A DNA stretch of 37,776 nt from JABJAG01 sp038137215 (GTDB lineage Bacteria > Pseudomonadota > Alphaproteobacteria > UBA6615), in contig JAYQBG010000025.1 of NCBI GenBank assembly GCA_038137215.1, positions 1 through 37,776 on the forward strand. The letters run 5' to 3'. The notes beneath the pieces were generated by a model that saw only the letters and a list, made by a program, of their open reading frames with translations, did no database searches and was not told the DNA's origin. Both the position numbers and the translations under genes were made by a program. Shown here piece by piece: positions 16,091 to 23,772 of this stretch (the stretch's first letter is position 1; each line of letters starts with the position of its first letter).

Positions 16091-16341
16091 GTTGTCTCCG
16101 GACCAGTGTTGTGAAACTCATTTCTGATCGGGAACAGCGTACTTTCGTTGGGGTCCTTTATTCAAATACAGACACCTAAAAAGCGCCTAGTCATTTATAA
16201 TAAAAGTGAATCCTAAGTATTCGGTTTGTCGGCAAAAAATGTGTGAACTTTGTCGGTGTTTTCGCGGAATACGGACAGCAGACGGGTCGATTTTATGATG
16301 CCCGAGGGTGTATCCTCTCGCAAAACTTTGGGGAGAGAATG

Positions 16342-16743
16342 ATGGCAGACAACACAACCAAAACCGACGGCGCCTACAAGGCCGGTGACGGCGACTATGT
16401 TTTCGACGTTGCGGCGTTGAAGGGCCTGCCGGCCGGCCCGGGTTATGCGGAGACCTTCGGCCCGGTCGTTGAGGGCGAACTAACTCAGGTCGGGGTGATG
16501 AACCTGCCGGCGGGACAGACCTCCGCGCCGCACACCCATCCCAACGAGCAGTGGATTTACATCCTGCAGGGCAAACTGCATGCCACCGTCGATGGTCAGG
16601 AATCCGATGTGGGGCCCGGCCAGCTGATCTATATTCCGGCCAATACGGTCCACACCGTGACCGTCTCGCCCGATGAAGACTGCCACTTCTTCACCTGCAA
16701 GGACTTGCGCAGCGGGATCGCCGGAACGCCGGTCGAAGGCTAG
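16342..16743 (+). CDS. Cupin-domain protein
   Basis: 133 residues, single cupin barrel. Motif 1 is HTHPNEQWIYILQGKLH (two His and a Glu as metal ligands), and motif 2 is GPGQLIYIPANTVH with the fourth ligand His. All four usual ligands are present, so a metal-dependent enzyme (dioxygenase, isomerase or similar) or a small-molecule-binding protein are both possible. GGGGAGAG just upstream favours the ATG at 16342 over the one at 16339. It is the first gene of the five-gene catabolic operon and is followed after 9 bases by the dehydrogenase. Its partner reaction is unknown. Confidence 0.86.
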   Translation: MADNTTKTDGAYKAGDGDYVFDVAALKGLPAGPGYAETFGPVVEGELTQVGVMNLPAGQTSAPHTHPNEQWIYILQGKLHATVDGQESDVGPGQLIYIPANTVHTVTVSPDEDCHFFTCKDLRSGIAGTPVEG

Positions 16744-16752
16744 GCCGCGGAA

Positions 16753-17685
16753 ATGGACAAGGTCTCAACGGTTGGCATCATCGGTGCCGGGACCATTGGT
16801 TCGTCCTGGGCCGTGTATTTCCTGGCCCAGGGTCTCAAGGTCCGCTGCTGGGATCCGATGGTCGGTTATGCCGACAATGTCAGTGCCTTTGTCGCGCGCG
16901 CCTGGCCCCTCATGGAAGAACTTGGCCTGGGCGAAGGTGCGGCGCTCGACAATCTGCGCTGCTTTGACCGGATCGGCGAAGCGCTGGACGGTGTGGGCTT
17001 TGTTCAGGAGAGCGGCCCGGAAGACCCGGAGATCAAGGCGCGCCTGATGGCGGAGATTGACCGGGACACCGCCCCGGATGTGGTGATCTCGTCCAGCTCG
17101 ACCGCGCTGCCGGTCTCGGAGTTCCAGCACAAGGCTGCCAATCCCGGCCGGATCGTCTTGGGCCACCCCTTCAACCCACCGCATCTGATGCCGGTGGTCG
17201 AGGTCGGGGGCGGCAAGCTGACCGAGTCCTGGGCTGTCGATAATGCGATGGCATTCTACGAGGCCGCCGGCAAGACACCGATCCGCCTGCGTGCGGAGAT
17301 TCCCGGCCATCTGGTGAACCGTCTGCAGGGCGCGCTCTATCGCGAGGCGGTGCATCTGGTTGCCGAGGGCTATGCCACGGTTGAGGATATCGATAAGGCC
17401 ATCACCGGCGGACCCGGGCTGCGCTGGGCCTTCATGGGCCCGCATATGACCTTTCATCTGGGCGGCGGGGATGGCGGGATTGCGCGCTATCTCGAAATTC
17501 TCGGGCCGAGCCAGGAACGCCGCTGGGAGGCTCTTGGCGATCCCAAGCTGACAGATGATGTGAAACAGAAGATCATCGACGGTGTGGATGCCGAAGCGCG
17601 CGGCCGCTCCATCGGTGAACTGGCCGAACAGCGGGACAAAACCCTGCTGAAACTGCTCAAGGTCCAGAAAGAGTCCGGCATCTAG
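16753..17685 (+). CDS. 3-hydroxyacyl-CoA dehydrogenase-family oxidoreductase (carnitine/gulonate 3-dehydrogenase type)
   Basis: 310 residues, the short form without a hydratase domain. The N-terminal Rossmann fold has GIIGAGTIGSSWAVYFLAQG and an acidic residue in RCWDP that suggests NAD rather than NADP. The middle has SSSTALPVSEFQ and LGHPFNPPHLMPVVEV (His of the catalytic His-Glu pair). The C-terminal helical domain has PGHLVNRLQGALYREAVHL and GPGLRWAFMGPHMTFHLGGG. This pattern is nearest to carnitine 3-dehydrogenase and lambda-crystallin/gulonate dehydrogenase relatives, which oxidise free 3-hydroxy acids, as opposed to long-chain FadB. It is 9 bases behind the cupin and 40 ahead of the flavin oxidoreductase. 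The actual substrate is not determinable here. Confidence 0.88.
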   Translation: MDKVSTVGIIGAGTIGSSWAVYFLAQGLKVRCWDPMVGYADNVSAFVARAWPLMEELGLGEGAALDNLRCFDRIGEALDGVGFVQESGPEDPEIKARLMAEIDRDTAPDVVISSSSTALPVSEFQHKAANPGRIVLGHPFNPPHLMPVVEVGGGKLTESWAVDNAMAFYEAAGKTPIRLRAEIPGHLVNRLQGALYREAVHLVAEGYATVEDIDKAITGGPGLRWAFMGPHMTFHLGGGDGGIARYLEILGPSQERRWEALGDPKLTDDVKQKIIDGVDAEARGRSIGELAEQRDKTLLKLLKVQKESGI

Positions 17686-17725
17686 CATCCGCTCTCCGGT
17701 GTCGGGTCTTCAGGGGGAACACATC

Positions 17726-18886
17726 ATGGCCGAAGCCGGTCCAGCCAAAAGCATTCTGTTTTCACCGCTCACCCTGCGGGGCGCGACCTTCCGGAACCGT
17801 GTCGTGATCTCGCCGATGTGCACCTATTCGGCAGAAGACGGCATCGCCAGTGACTGGCACCTGGCCCATCTCGGCCAGTTCGCCATGGGCGGGGCAGCCG
17901 CCGTTTTCACCGAAGCGGCAGCTGTGGAACCGCGCGGACGCATCACCCATGGTGATCTGGGAATCTGGTCGGCCGATCACGCCGCCGCGCTGAAGCCGGT
18001 CACGTCTTTCATCTCATGCCACGGGGCCCTCCCGGCGATCCAGATCGCCCATGCCGGGCGAAAGGCGAGTATGCAGCGTCCCTGGCAGGGCAACGGCCCG
18101 ATGGATGTCGCTGACGAAGCCCGTGGCGAGATGCCTTGGGAGATCGTGGCCCCCAGCGCCGAAGCGGTGCGCGATGGCTGGCTGGTGCCCAGCGAATTGT
18201 CCGTGTCTGAGATTCACGCAATCCAGGATCGCTTCGCGACGGCAGCCGGGCACGCGCACGACGCGGGGTTCGAGGTTCTCGAGATTCACTCCGCCCATGG
18301 ATATCTGTCTCACTCGTTTCTCTCGCCCACCTCGAATCTGCGCAACGATGCCTATGGCGGCGATCGCGCCGGGCGCATGCGGTTCGCGCTCGAAACGGCC
18401 GAAAAGGTCCGTTCCGTCTGGCCCGACGAGAAGCCTCTGTTTGTCCGGATTTCCTCGGTGGACAGCGACGGCGTAACCGAGGGCTGGCAGCTCGTGGACT
18501 CCGTGGCGCTGGCCAGCGAACTGAAGGCCCGCGGCGTCGATGTGATCGACTGTTCGTCCAGCGGCATTTCCGGGACGGCGACGGCGGCGCAGGGCAAGCA
18601 GCCACTCGGTTTCCGCACAGCCTATTCGTCGCGGATCGGCGAAGACGCCGATGTGACCACAATGGTGGTCGGCCTGGTGCTCCATGCCGAGCAGGCCGAG
18701 AAGATCGTCGCCGACGGCCTGGCCGACCTGGTGGCCATCGGACGCGAGGCCCTGTTCGATCCCTATTGGGCCAACCATGCAGCCCACAAGCTCGGTGTCG
18801 ATCCGGCCTTTGAAGGCTGGCCGGAACAATATGGCTGGTGGCTGGAACGCCGCGCGCCCCTGTTGCGCGATATCGGCGAAGCCTGA
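17726..18886 (+). CDS. Old yellow enzyme family NADH:flavin oxidoreductase (YqjM-like)
   Basis: 386 residues, a FMN-binding TIM barrel. Markers of the thermophilic-like/YqjM class are VVISPMCTYSAEDG (with the Cys that tunes the flavin), WHLAHLGQFAMGG, IQIAHAGRKAS, HSAHGYLSHSFLSP (His pair binding the carbonyl oxygen) and NDAYGGDRAGRMRFALE. It would reduce the activated C=C bond of enones or enoates using NAD(P)H. The ATG at 17726 has AGGGGGA about 7 bases upstream; the frame before it is non-family. It belongs to the cupin-dehydrogenase-OYE-IclR-isomerase operon, where it may reduce an unsaturated ring or side chain (inference). Confidence 0.93.
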   Translation: MAEAGPAKSILFSPLTLRGATFRNRVVISPMCTYSAEDGIASDWHLAHLGQFAMGGAAAVFTEAAAVEPRGRITHGDLGIWSADHAAALKPVTSFISCHGALPAIQIAHAGRKASMQRPWQGNGPMDVADEARGEMPWEIVAPSAEAVRDGWLVPSELSVSEIHAIQDRFATAAGHAHDAGFEVLEIHSAHGYLSHSFLSPTSNLRNDAYGGDRAGRMRFALETAEKVRSVWPDEKPLFVRISSVDSDGVTEGWQLVDSVALASELKARGVDVIDCSSSGISGTATAAQGKQPLGFRTAYSSRIGEDADVTTMVVGLVLHAEQAEKIVADGLADLVAIGREALFDPYWANHAAHKLGVDPAFEGWPEQYGWWLERRAPLLRDIGEA

Positions 18887-18904
18887 TCCCGGACCGGCGG
18901 ATTG

Positions 18905-19693
18905 ATGGCCACGACCCGATACAAAAACCAGTCCGCCGAGCGGTCCTTTGCGATCCTCGAATGTGTCGGGTCGGCTGAAAACCCGATCCCGCTGGCCGCG
19001 GTGGCGCGCGCCACCGGCCTCAACCGGACCACAACCTATCGCTTGCTTGCGGTGCTCACCCGTCTGGGCTGGATCCACAAGGACGAGGCCGACGGAACCT
19101 ATACCCTCGGTTACAAGGTGTTCGCGCTGGGCCGCCGCAAGAGCCAGCTCGAGACCATCACCCATCACGCCCAGCCCTTCATCCGGCGGCTTGCCTGGGA
19201 TGTATGCGAGACGGTGCATCTGGCCGCGCTGGAAGGCCCGCAGGTGCTTTATTGCGACAAAGTCGAGCCGCCCGAGGGTCACCCGGTCTCCACGGCGGTC
19301 GGTATGCGGCTCGACGCCCACGCCACAGGGGTCGGCAAGGCGGTGCTCGCCTGGCTCGAGCCGGATGAGGTGCGGCAGCTCTTTGCCCAGCACCAGCCCT
19401 ATGTGCCCAGTGCCCGGACGATTTCGAGCGTCGATGGCCTGCTTCGCGAACTCACGCACATCCGCAAACAGGGTTATGCGACCGATGAGGGTGAGATGAT
19501 CCCCGGCCTGAACTGTGTGGCCGCGCCGATCATGAATTCGATCGGTCGCGCCGTACTGGCCGTCTCCGTGTCGGGTCCGGCCTCGCGTTTTGATGCCGAC
19601 CGCATGAGTAAACTCGCCGCACGGCTCACGGCCACGGCGAATGAGATTTCCGAGTACATCATCGCCCGCGGCGCGACTCTCGACGCCGACTGA
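18905..19693 (+). CDS. IclR family transcriptional regulator
   Basis: 262 residues. The N-terminal winged helix-turn-helix (about 8-70) has SAERSFAILECVG, LAAVARATGLNRTTTYRLLA and DGTYTLGYKVFALG. The C-terminal effector domain (about 80-255) has VCETVHLAALEG, HATGVGKAVLAWL and GYATDEGEMIPGLNCVAAPI. Such regulators control aromatic and alicyclic catabolic operons, often next to their own genes, and bind effector acids. It lies inside the operon, 18 bases after the flavin oxidoreductase, so autoregulation and control of the adjacent convergent dmpE-H operon are plausible. The TTG at 18902 is an alternative start one codon upstream. Confidence 0.93.
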   Translation: MATTRYKNQSAERSFAILECVGSAENPIPLAAVARATGLNRTTTYRLLAVLTRLGWIHKDEADGTYTLGYKVFALGRRKSQLETITHHAQPFIRRLAWDVCETVHLAALEGPQVLYCDKVEPPEGHPVSTAVGMRLDAHATGVGKAVLAWLEPDEVRQLFAQHQPYVPSARTISSVDGLLRELTHIRKQGYATDEGEMIPGLNCVAAPIMNSIGRAVLAVSVSGPASRFDADRMSKLAARLTATANEISEYIIARGATLDAD

Positions 19694-19725
19694 CGCAACA
19701 ATCTTTGCCTATCAGGAGTTTCTTC

Positions 19726-20778
19726 ATGGCACCGCCTATCAAGTTCTATTTCGATTTTGTCTCGGCCTATTCCTATGTGGCGATGAACCGCATCGACCAG
19801 ATCGCGGCGCGCTGGGGGCGGGAAGTCGAATGGCATTGCGTGCCGCTGCCCGAGATTCTGGCTCATCACGGCGCGACCTCGCCGCGCGATCAGCCGGCCA
19901 AGTTCGCCCATAACATGAATGACTTCCCGCGTCTGTGCGCCATGCACCAGTTGCCGGTGACCTTCCCGCCCGAGGTGCCGCCCTACGGAGCGAGCCTGCA
20001 CCGGCTGGTGTTCTGGCGGCTGAACCGGGCGAACCCGGAACTGGCAAAGGCGTTTGCGAAGGCCGTCGATCACAGGTACTTCGGCACCGGGAAGGAAGTC
20101 CGCACGGCCAGCCAGCTTGCCAGTGCCTGCAAGGCGCGCGGTGTTGCGGTCACCATGAAGGAGATCAGGGCTGCTGAGAAAGATGCCCGCGTACAAAAGG
20201 ACCTCAAGGCAGCCTACAGGCGTGCCGTGAAGGACGGCATGTTCGGCGCGCCCTTCATGGTGTGTGACGGCGAGACCTTCTGGGGTGCGGACCGGCTCGA
20301 CCATCTGGAATTCCGGCTGGAGACGGCACGCAAGATCCCGCGCGGCTTCGAGGAGTTTTCATTCTCAAGTCCCTATACCAGCCGCAACGGCCCGCTCTAT
20401 GTGAAATGCGGGGCGAAGAAGGCGACCTTCGGCTTTCTCGCCGATCACCGGCATCTCAATCCGCGCGATGTGGTCCATGGCGGCTGGATGACCAGCTTTG
20501 TCGATGTGGCGATGGCCCAGTCCGCGCTCTACGAGATCGGCTATGTGGCCCTGACGCCGACCATCCATCTCGACACGGATTTCCTTGCGCCGATCTTTCC
20601 GGGCCAGTGGGTGACCTGCGATGCCAAACTGATCCGCACCACCCGCACCATGAATTTCGTCGAATCCACCTGCTACGCCGATGGTGAGGCCGTGCTGCGG
20701 GCGTCGGCCATCTACCGCAAACCGCGCGAAATGAAGAAGCGCGTGGGCACGAACCTGTCGCCCACGGATTGGGAGTAG
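19726..20778 (+). CDS. Fusion of a DsbA-fold 2-hydroxychromene-2-carboxylate isomerase-like domain and a PaaI-type thioesterase
   Basis: 350 residues, two recognisable halves. Residues about 5-200 resemble 2-hydroxychromene-2-carboxylate isomerase/kappa glutathione transferase: KFYFDFVSAYSYVAMNRID (Ser in the active-site loop), the helical insertion, FGAPFMVCDGETFWGADRLD with the cis-proline. Residues about 225-335 are a hotdog thioesterase: LNPRDVVHGGWMTSFVDVA (HGG at about 251-253, with the acid downstream), PTIHLDTDFLAPIFPG and VLRASAIYRK. The reading frame is continuous with no internal stop, and AGGAG lies about 8 bases before the ATG at 19726. A single polypeptide with both activities is unusual as far as I know. 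It suggests isomerisation of a ring-fission product coupled to release of a CoA thioester. Last gene of the operon; a repeat element follows. Confidence 0.85.
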   Translation: MAPPIKFYFDFVSAYSYVAMNRIDQIAARWGREVEWHCVPLPEILAHHGATSPRDQPAKFAHNMNDFPRLCAMHQLPVTFPPEVPPYGASLHRLVFWRLNRANPELAKAFAKAVDHRYFGTGKEVRTASQLASACKARGVAVTMKEIRAAEKDARVQKDLKAAYRRAVKDGMFGAPFMVCDGETFWGADRLDHLEFRLETARKIPRGFEEFSFSSPYTSRNGPLYVKCGAKKATFGFLADHRHLNPRDVVHGGWMTSFVDVAMAQSALYEIGYVALTPTIHLDTDFLAPIFPGQWVTCDAKLIRTTRTMNFVESTCYADGEAVLRASAIYRKPREMKKRVGTNLSPTDWE

Positions 20779-20786
20779 GGGCGCTT

Positions 20787-20880
20787 CTGTCATTGCGGGG
20801 AGCTTTTGGCGACGATGCAATCCAGTTGAGCGCATACCCGCCCCTGGATTGCCGCGGCCCTGCGGGCCTCGCAATGACAG
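20787..20880. repeat. Dispersed intergenic palindrome, 'gtcattgcg' family, copy 1
   Basis: The ends CTGTCATTGCG (20787-20797) and CGCAATGACAG (20870-20880) are perfect inverted repeats, with GATGCAATCCAG and CTGGATTGCCGCGG as inner arms. The same plan recurs at 34786-34876 and 37426-37511. It sits between two convergent operons and could form a strong cruciform or RNA hairpin. It may also act as a terminator for both. Confidence 0.85.
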
Positions 20881-20891
20881 CGTGTTGAGGG

Positions 20892-21692
20892 CTACGCCCC
20901 GACGTTGAACCCGACGCTGCCCAGATCCTCGACGCTCAGCTTGACCGAGATGCCCGGCTCCAGTGCCACGGCGGCCGCGGCCGCGCCGGCCAGCACGATA
21001 TAGCCGGGCTTGAGTTCGTCGCCGGTCTCGGCTGCAAAGCGCGCGGCTTCGGCCAGCGAACGGCCCGGATGGCCGAGAATGGCCGCGGACGAGCCGATTT
21101 CGACCGGCCGTCCGTTGAACTCCAGCACCATGCCCAGATTGGCCATGTCGATTTCGGGCGGCGCCCAGGGGCCGAGCACGTAGCCGGAAGCCGAAGTGTT
21201 GTCGGCGACCACATCCTCCAGCGAGAATTTGAAGTTGGCGTAGCGGCTGTCGATGATCTCGATCGCCGGGGCGACCGCTTCCACATGGGTCATGGCTTCG
21301 GCGGGGCTGAGCCGGCCCGACATGGGGGATTTCAGCAGATAGGCCACTTCGGCCTCGACCCGGGGATGGCAGTATTCCGCATGCGAGATGGCGTCGCCGT
21401 CCTGTACCAGCATGCCGGATGTCAGCCGGCCATAGACCGGATCGAAGACCCCCATCTGGGCGGCCTTGGCACGGGAGGTCAGGCCCATCTTCACACCGGA
21501 CCGGGTGTCGCCGCGCTTGAGACGGAGCTTGATGGCGGCATCCTGCACCCGATAGGCGTCTTCGATGGTCAGCGCGCTGCCTTTCCTGGCGGAAAGCTGC
21601 GGCACCGGTTTGGCCTTGCGCTGGGCATCGTCGAGCAGCCTGGCGATCTTGTTGATCTCGGCGGCGGGGCGTTGTTTCGGTTTGCTCGCCAT
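20892..21692 (-). CDS. dmpH: 4-oxalocrotonate decarboxylase
   Basis: 266 residues of the hydratase/decarboxylase superfamily. It decarboxylates 4-oxalocrotonate to 2-oxopent-4-enoate in the dehydrogenase branch of meta-cleavage and works in complex with the hydratase. Assigned to the DmpH/XylI type by KMGLTSRAKAAQMGV, PVYGRL, HPRVEAEVAYLL and the hallmark IDSRYANFKFSLEDVVADN, with metal-binding Glu residues in the VEAEV and IEIIDS segments. The N-terminal 25 residues are basic and not family-conserved. It is the last gene of the minus-strand operon, 3 bases after dmpG. The dehydrogenase (dmpC) and tautomerase (dmpI) that would normally feed it are not in the window. Confidence 0.88.
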   Translation of the reverse strand: MASKPKQRPAAEINKIARLLDDAQRKAKPVPQLSARKGSALTIEDAYRVQDAAIKLRLKRGDTRSGVKMGLTSRAKAAQMGVFDPVYGRLTSGMLVQDGDAISHAEYCHPRVEAEVAYLLKSPMSGRLSPAEAMTHVEAVAPAIEIIDSRYANFKFSLEDVVADNTSASGYVLGPWAPPEIDMANLGMVLEFNGRPVEIGSSAAILGHPGRSLAEAARFAAETGDELKPGYIVLAGAAAAAVALEPGISVKLSVEDLGSVGFNVGA

Positions 21693-21695
21693 GGC

Positions 21696-22727
21696 TCAGG
21701 CCTCCTCACGCTGTTTGACGATGTCGAGGGCCACATCGACGATCATGTCTTCCTGGCCACCGACCATGCGCCGCTTGCCGAGTTCGACAAGGATATCGCG
21801 CACATCGACGCCGTAGGTCTCCGAAGCCTTTTCCGAATGGCGCAGGAAGGACGAGTACACTCCGGCATAACCCAGTGTCAGGGTTTCGCGGTCCACCTGG
21901 ACCGGACGATCCTGCAGCGGGCGGACGAGTTCTTCGGCCGCGTCCATCAGCTTGAACAGGTCGCAGCCGTGCTCCCATTCATAGAGATCGGCCGTCGCGA
22001 TGAAGACCTCCAGCGGGGCATTGCCCGCGCCCGCACCCATACCGGCAAGCGAGGCGTCGATCCGCTTGCAGCCATGCTGCACGGCAACGATGGAGTTGGC
22101 GACCCCGAGGGACAGGTTGTGATGGGCGTGCATACCGAACTCGGTTTCGGGCTGCAACACATCGGCATAGGCCTTGAAGCGGTCGGCCACGCCATCCATG
22201 GTCAGGCGGCCGCCGGAATCGGTGACATAAACACAGTGCGCGCCGTAGCTCTCCATCAACCTGGCTTGCTCGGCGAGTTCTTTGGCCGGCGTCATATGCG
22301 CCATCATCAGGAACCCGGCCACATCCATGCCAAGCTCCCGTGCGGTCTCGATGTGTTGTTTGGACACATCGGCCTCGGTGCAATGGGTCGCCACGCGAAC
22401 CGAGGTGACCCCCAGCGCATGGGCGTGTTTCAGGTCCTCCACCGTGCCGATACCCGGCAGCAGGAGCGTCGCCAGTTTCGTGTGTGTCAGCTCGTCGGCC
22501 AGGCCTTCCAGCCACTCCCAGTCGGTATGGGTGCCGAACCCGTAGTTGAAGGACGACCCGGCGAGACCGTCGCCATGGGAGACCTCGATCGAGTCCACTT
22601 TGGCTTCATCGAGCGCCCGGGCGATGGCGCGCACATGATCGACGCCATACTGGTGGCGGATGGCATGCATACCGTCGCGCAGGGTGACGTCCTGGATGTA
22701 GAGCTTTCCGTCGATGGGTTGGCGCAT
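21696..22727 (-). CDS. dmpG: 4-hydroxy-2-oxovalerate aldolase
   Basis: 343 residues of the HMG-CoA lyase-like TIM barrel aldolase family (DmpG/BphI/MhpE), which cleaves 4-hydroxy-2-oxovalerate to pyruvate and acetaldehyde and channels acetaldehyde to the partner dehydrogenase. Key motifs are YIQDVTLRDGMHAIRHQY (catalytic Arg-Asp at the start), DSIEVSHGDGLAGSSFNYG, VYVTDSGG, FGMHAHHNLSLGVANS (two metal-ligand His) and DASLAGMGAGAGNAPLE. The ATG at 22727 (MRQPIDGKLY) fits family length; a TTG at 22757 would add ten non-family residues. It follows dmpF across a 106-base spacer holding a palindromic repeat, so the operon may be punctuated here. Confidence 0.94.
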   Translation of the reverse strand: MRQPIDGKLYIQDVTLRDGMHAIRHQYGVDHVRAIARALDEAKVDSIEVSHGDGLAGSSFNYGFGTHTDWEWLEGLADELTHTKLATLLLPGIGTVEDLKHAHALGVTSVRVATHCTEADVSKQHIETARELGMDVAGFLMMAHMTPAKELAEQARLMESYGAHCVYVTDSGGRLTMDGVADRFKAYADVLQPETEFGMHAHHNLSLGVANSIVAVQHGCKRIDASLAGMGAGAGNAPLEVFIATADLYEWEHGCDLFKLMDAAEELVRPLQDRPVQVDRETLTLGYAGVYSSFLRHSEKASETYGVDVRDILVELGKRRMVGGQEDMIVDVALDIVKQREEA

Positions 22728-22761
22728 TTTAACTGTTCCGGTCCGTTCGTATTTCAATCTG

Positions 22762-22827
22762 CCTCATGCTGAGCTTATCGAAGTATGAGGCTGGCGCCCT
22801 CGCCCTTCGACAGGCTCAGGTTGAGGG
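22762..22827. repeat. Dispersed palindrome, 'cctcatgctgag' family, copy 1 (inside the meta-pathway operon)
   Basis: CCTCATGCTGAGCTTATCGA and AAGTATGAGG form one imperfect hairpin; CCTTCGACAGGCTCAGGTTGAGG continues the element. A related copy is at 32891-32978. It sits between dmpF and dmpG, where it could stabilise or attenuate the transcript. Confidence 0.8.
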
Positions 22828-22833
22828 CTCGGG

Positions 22834-23772
22834 TTAGGCCGCGGTCGCGAGGCCACGCCGTTCGGCGAGCCGTTCGGCGGTTTTCAGGGCAGCCGAGGTC
22901 ATGATGTCGAGATTGCCGGCATAGGCGGGCAGGTAGTGGGCCGCGCCCTCGACCTCCAGAAAGACGGAAGTCTTCACGCCGGTGAATTCGCCCAGTCCCG
23001 GAATGTTCAGCGGGCCGTTGTTGCCGAAGCGTTCGAACTGCACCTGCTGCTTCAGCCGGTAGCCGGGCACATAGGACTGCACCTGGGCGACCATCTCCTC
23101 GACGGATTTCGCAATGGCGTCGGTGTCGGCCTCTTCGGAGAGGGTGTAGACCGTGTCGCGCATGATCAGGGGCGGTTCGGCCGGGTTCAGCACGATGATC
23201 GCCTTGCCCTTTGTGGCGCCGCCGACAACCTCGATCCCCTTGGATGTGGTCTCGGTGAACTCGTCGATATTGGCGCGGGTGCCCGGGCCGGCGGATTTCG
23301 AGGAGATCGAGGCGACGATCTCCGCATAGTGAACCTTGGCCACCTTGCTGACCGCCGCCACCATCGGGATGGTCGCCTGGCCGCCGCAGGTCACCATATT
23401 GACGTTGGTGGCATCGAGATGCTCGTCCATGTTCACCACCGGCACGCAATAGGGCCCGATGGCTGCCGGGGTCAGGTCGATCATCTGCTTGCCGTGCTGC
23501 TGCAGGATTGCGTCATTGTGTTTGTGGGCACCGGCAGAGGTCGCGTCGAAGGCGATGGCGATGTTGCCAAAGTTCGGCAGGTTGACCAGCCCGGCGATGC
23601 CATCCGCCGTGGTGGCGATACCGTGTTTGGCAGCGCGGGCGAGGCCGTCCGAATCCGGATCGATGCCGACCATGGCGCCGACTTCCAGCGTGTCGGACAG
23701 GCGCATGATCTTGTACATCAGGTCGGTGCCGATATTGCCCGAGCCGATGATCGCGACAGGAACCTTGCTCAT
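22834..23772 (-). CDS. dmpF: Acetaldehyde dehydrogenase (acylating)
   Basis: 312 residues of the DmpF/BphJ/MhpF family; converts acetaldehyde, NAD and CoA to acetyl-CoA, bound to the aldolase partner. Motifs are VAIIGSGNIGTDLMYKIMR (NAD-binding Rossmann), GIDPDSDGLARA, FDATSAGAH, the catalytic-cysteine segment VNMVTCGGQATIPMVAAV (Cys at about 132), ASISSKSAGPGTRANIDEFT and NPAEPPLIMRDT. The full-length frame starts at the ATG at 23772 and overlaps the hydratase stop by 4 bases, so the two are translationally coupled. Together with the adjoining genes it gives a complete route from 2-oxopent-4-enoate to pyruvate plus acetyl-CoA. Confidence 0.95.
   Translation of the reverse strand: MSKVPVAIIGSGNIGTDLMYKIMRLSDTLEVGAMVGIDPDSDGLARAAKHGIATTADGIAGLVNLPNFGNIAIAFDATSAGAHKHNDAILQQHGKQMIDLTPAAIGPYCVPVVNMDEHLDATNVNMVTCGGQATIPMVAAVSKVAKVHYAEIVASISSKSAGPGTRANIDEFTETTSKGIEVVGGATKGKAIIVLNPAEPPLIMRDTVYTLSEEADTDAIAKSVEEMVAQVQSYVPGYRLKQQVQFERFGNNGPLNIPGLGEFTGVKTSVFLEVEGAAHYLPAYAGNLDIMTSAALKTAERLAERRGLATAA

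Noticed and set aside
15344..16114. A plus-strand ORF across the ParA-phytase chimera
   Set aside because: Shadow frame; the minus-strand text matches two real families and has matching stop positions.
21069..22772. A 567-codon plus-strand ORF opposite dmpG and dmpH
   Set aside because: It is a shadow of two well-supported enzymes. The composition (His, Gly, Gln-rich) is that of antisense in GC-rich DNA, and no family motif is present.
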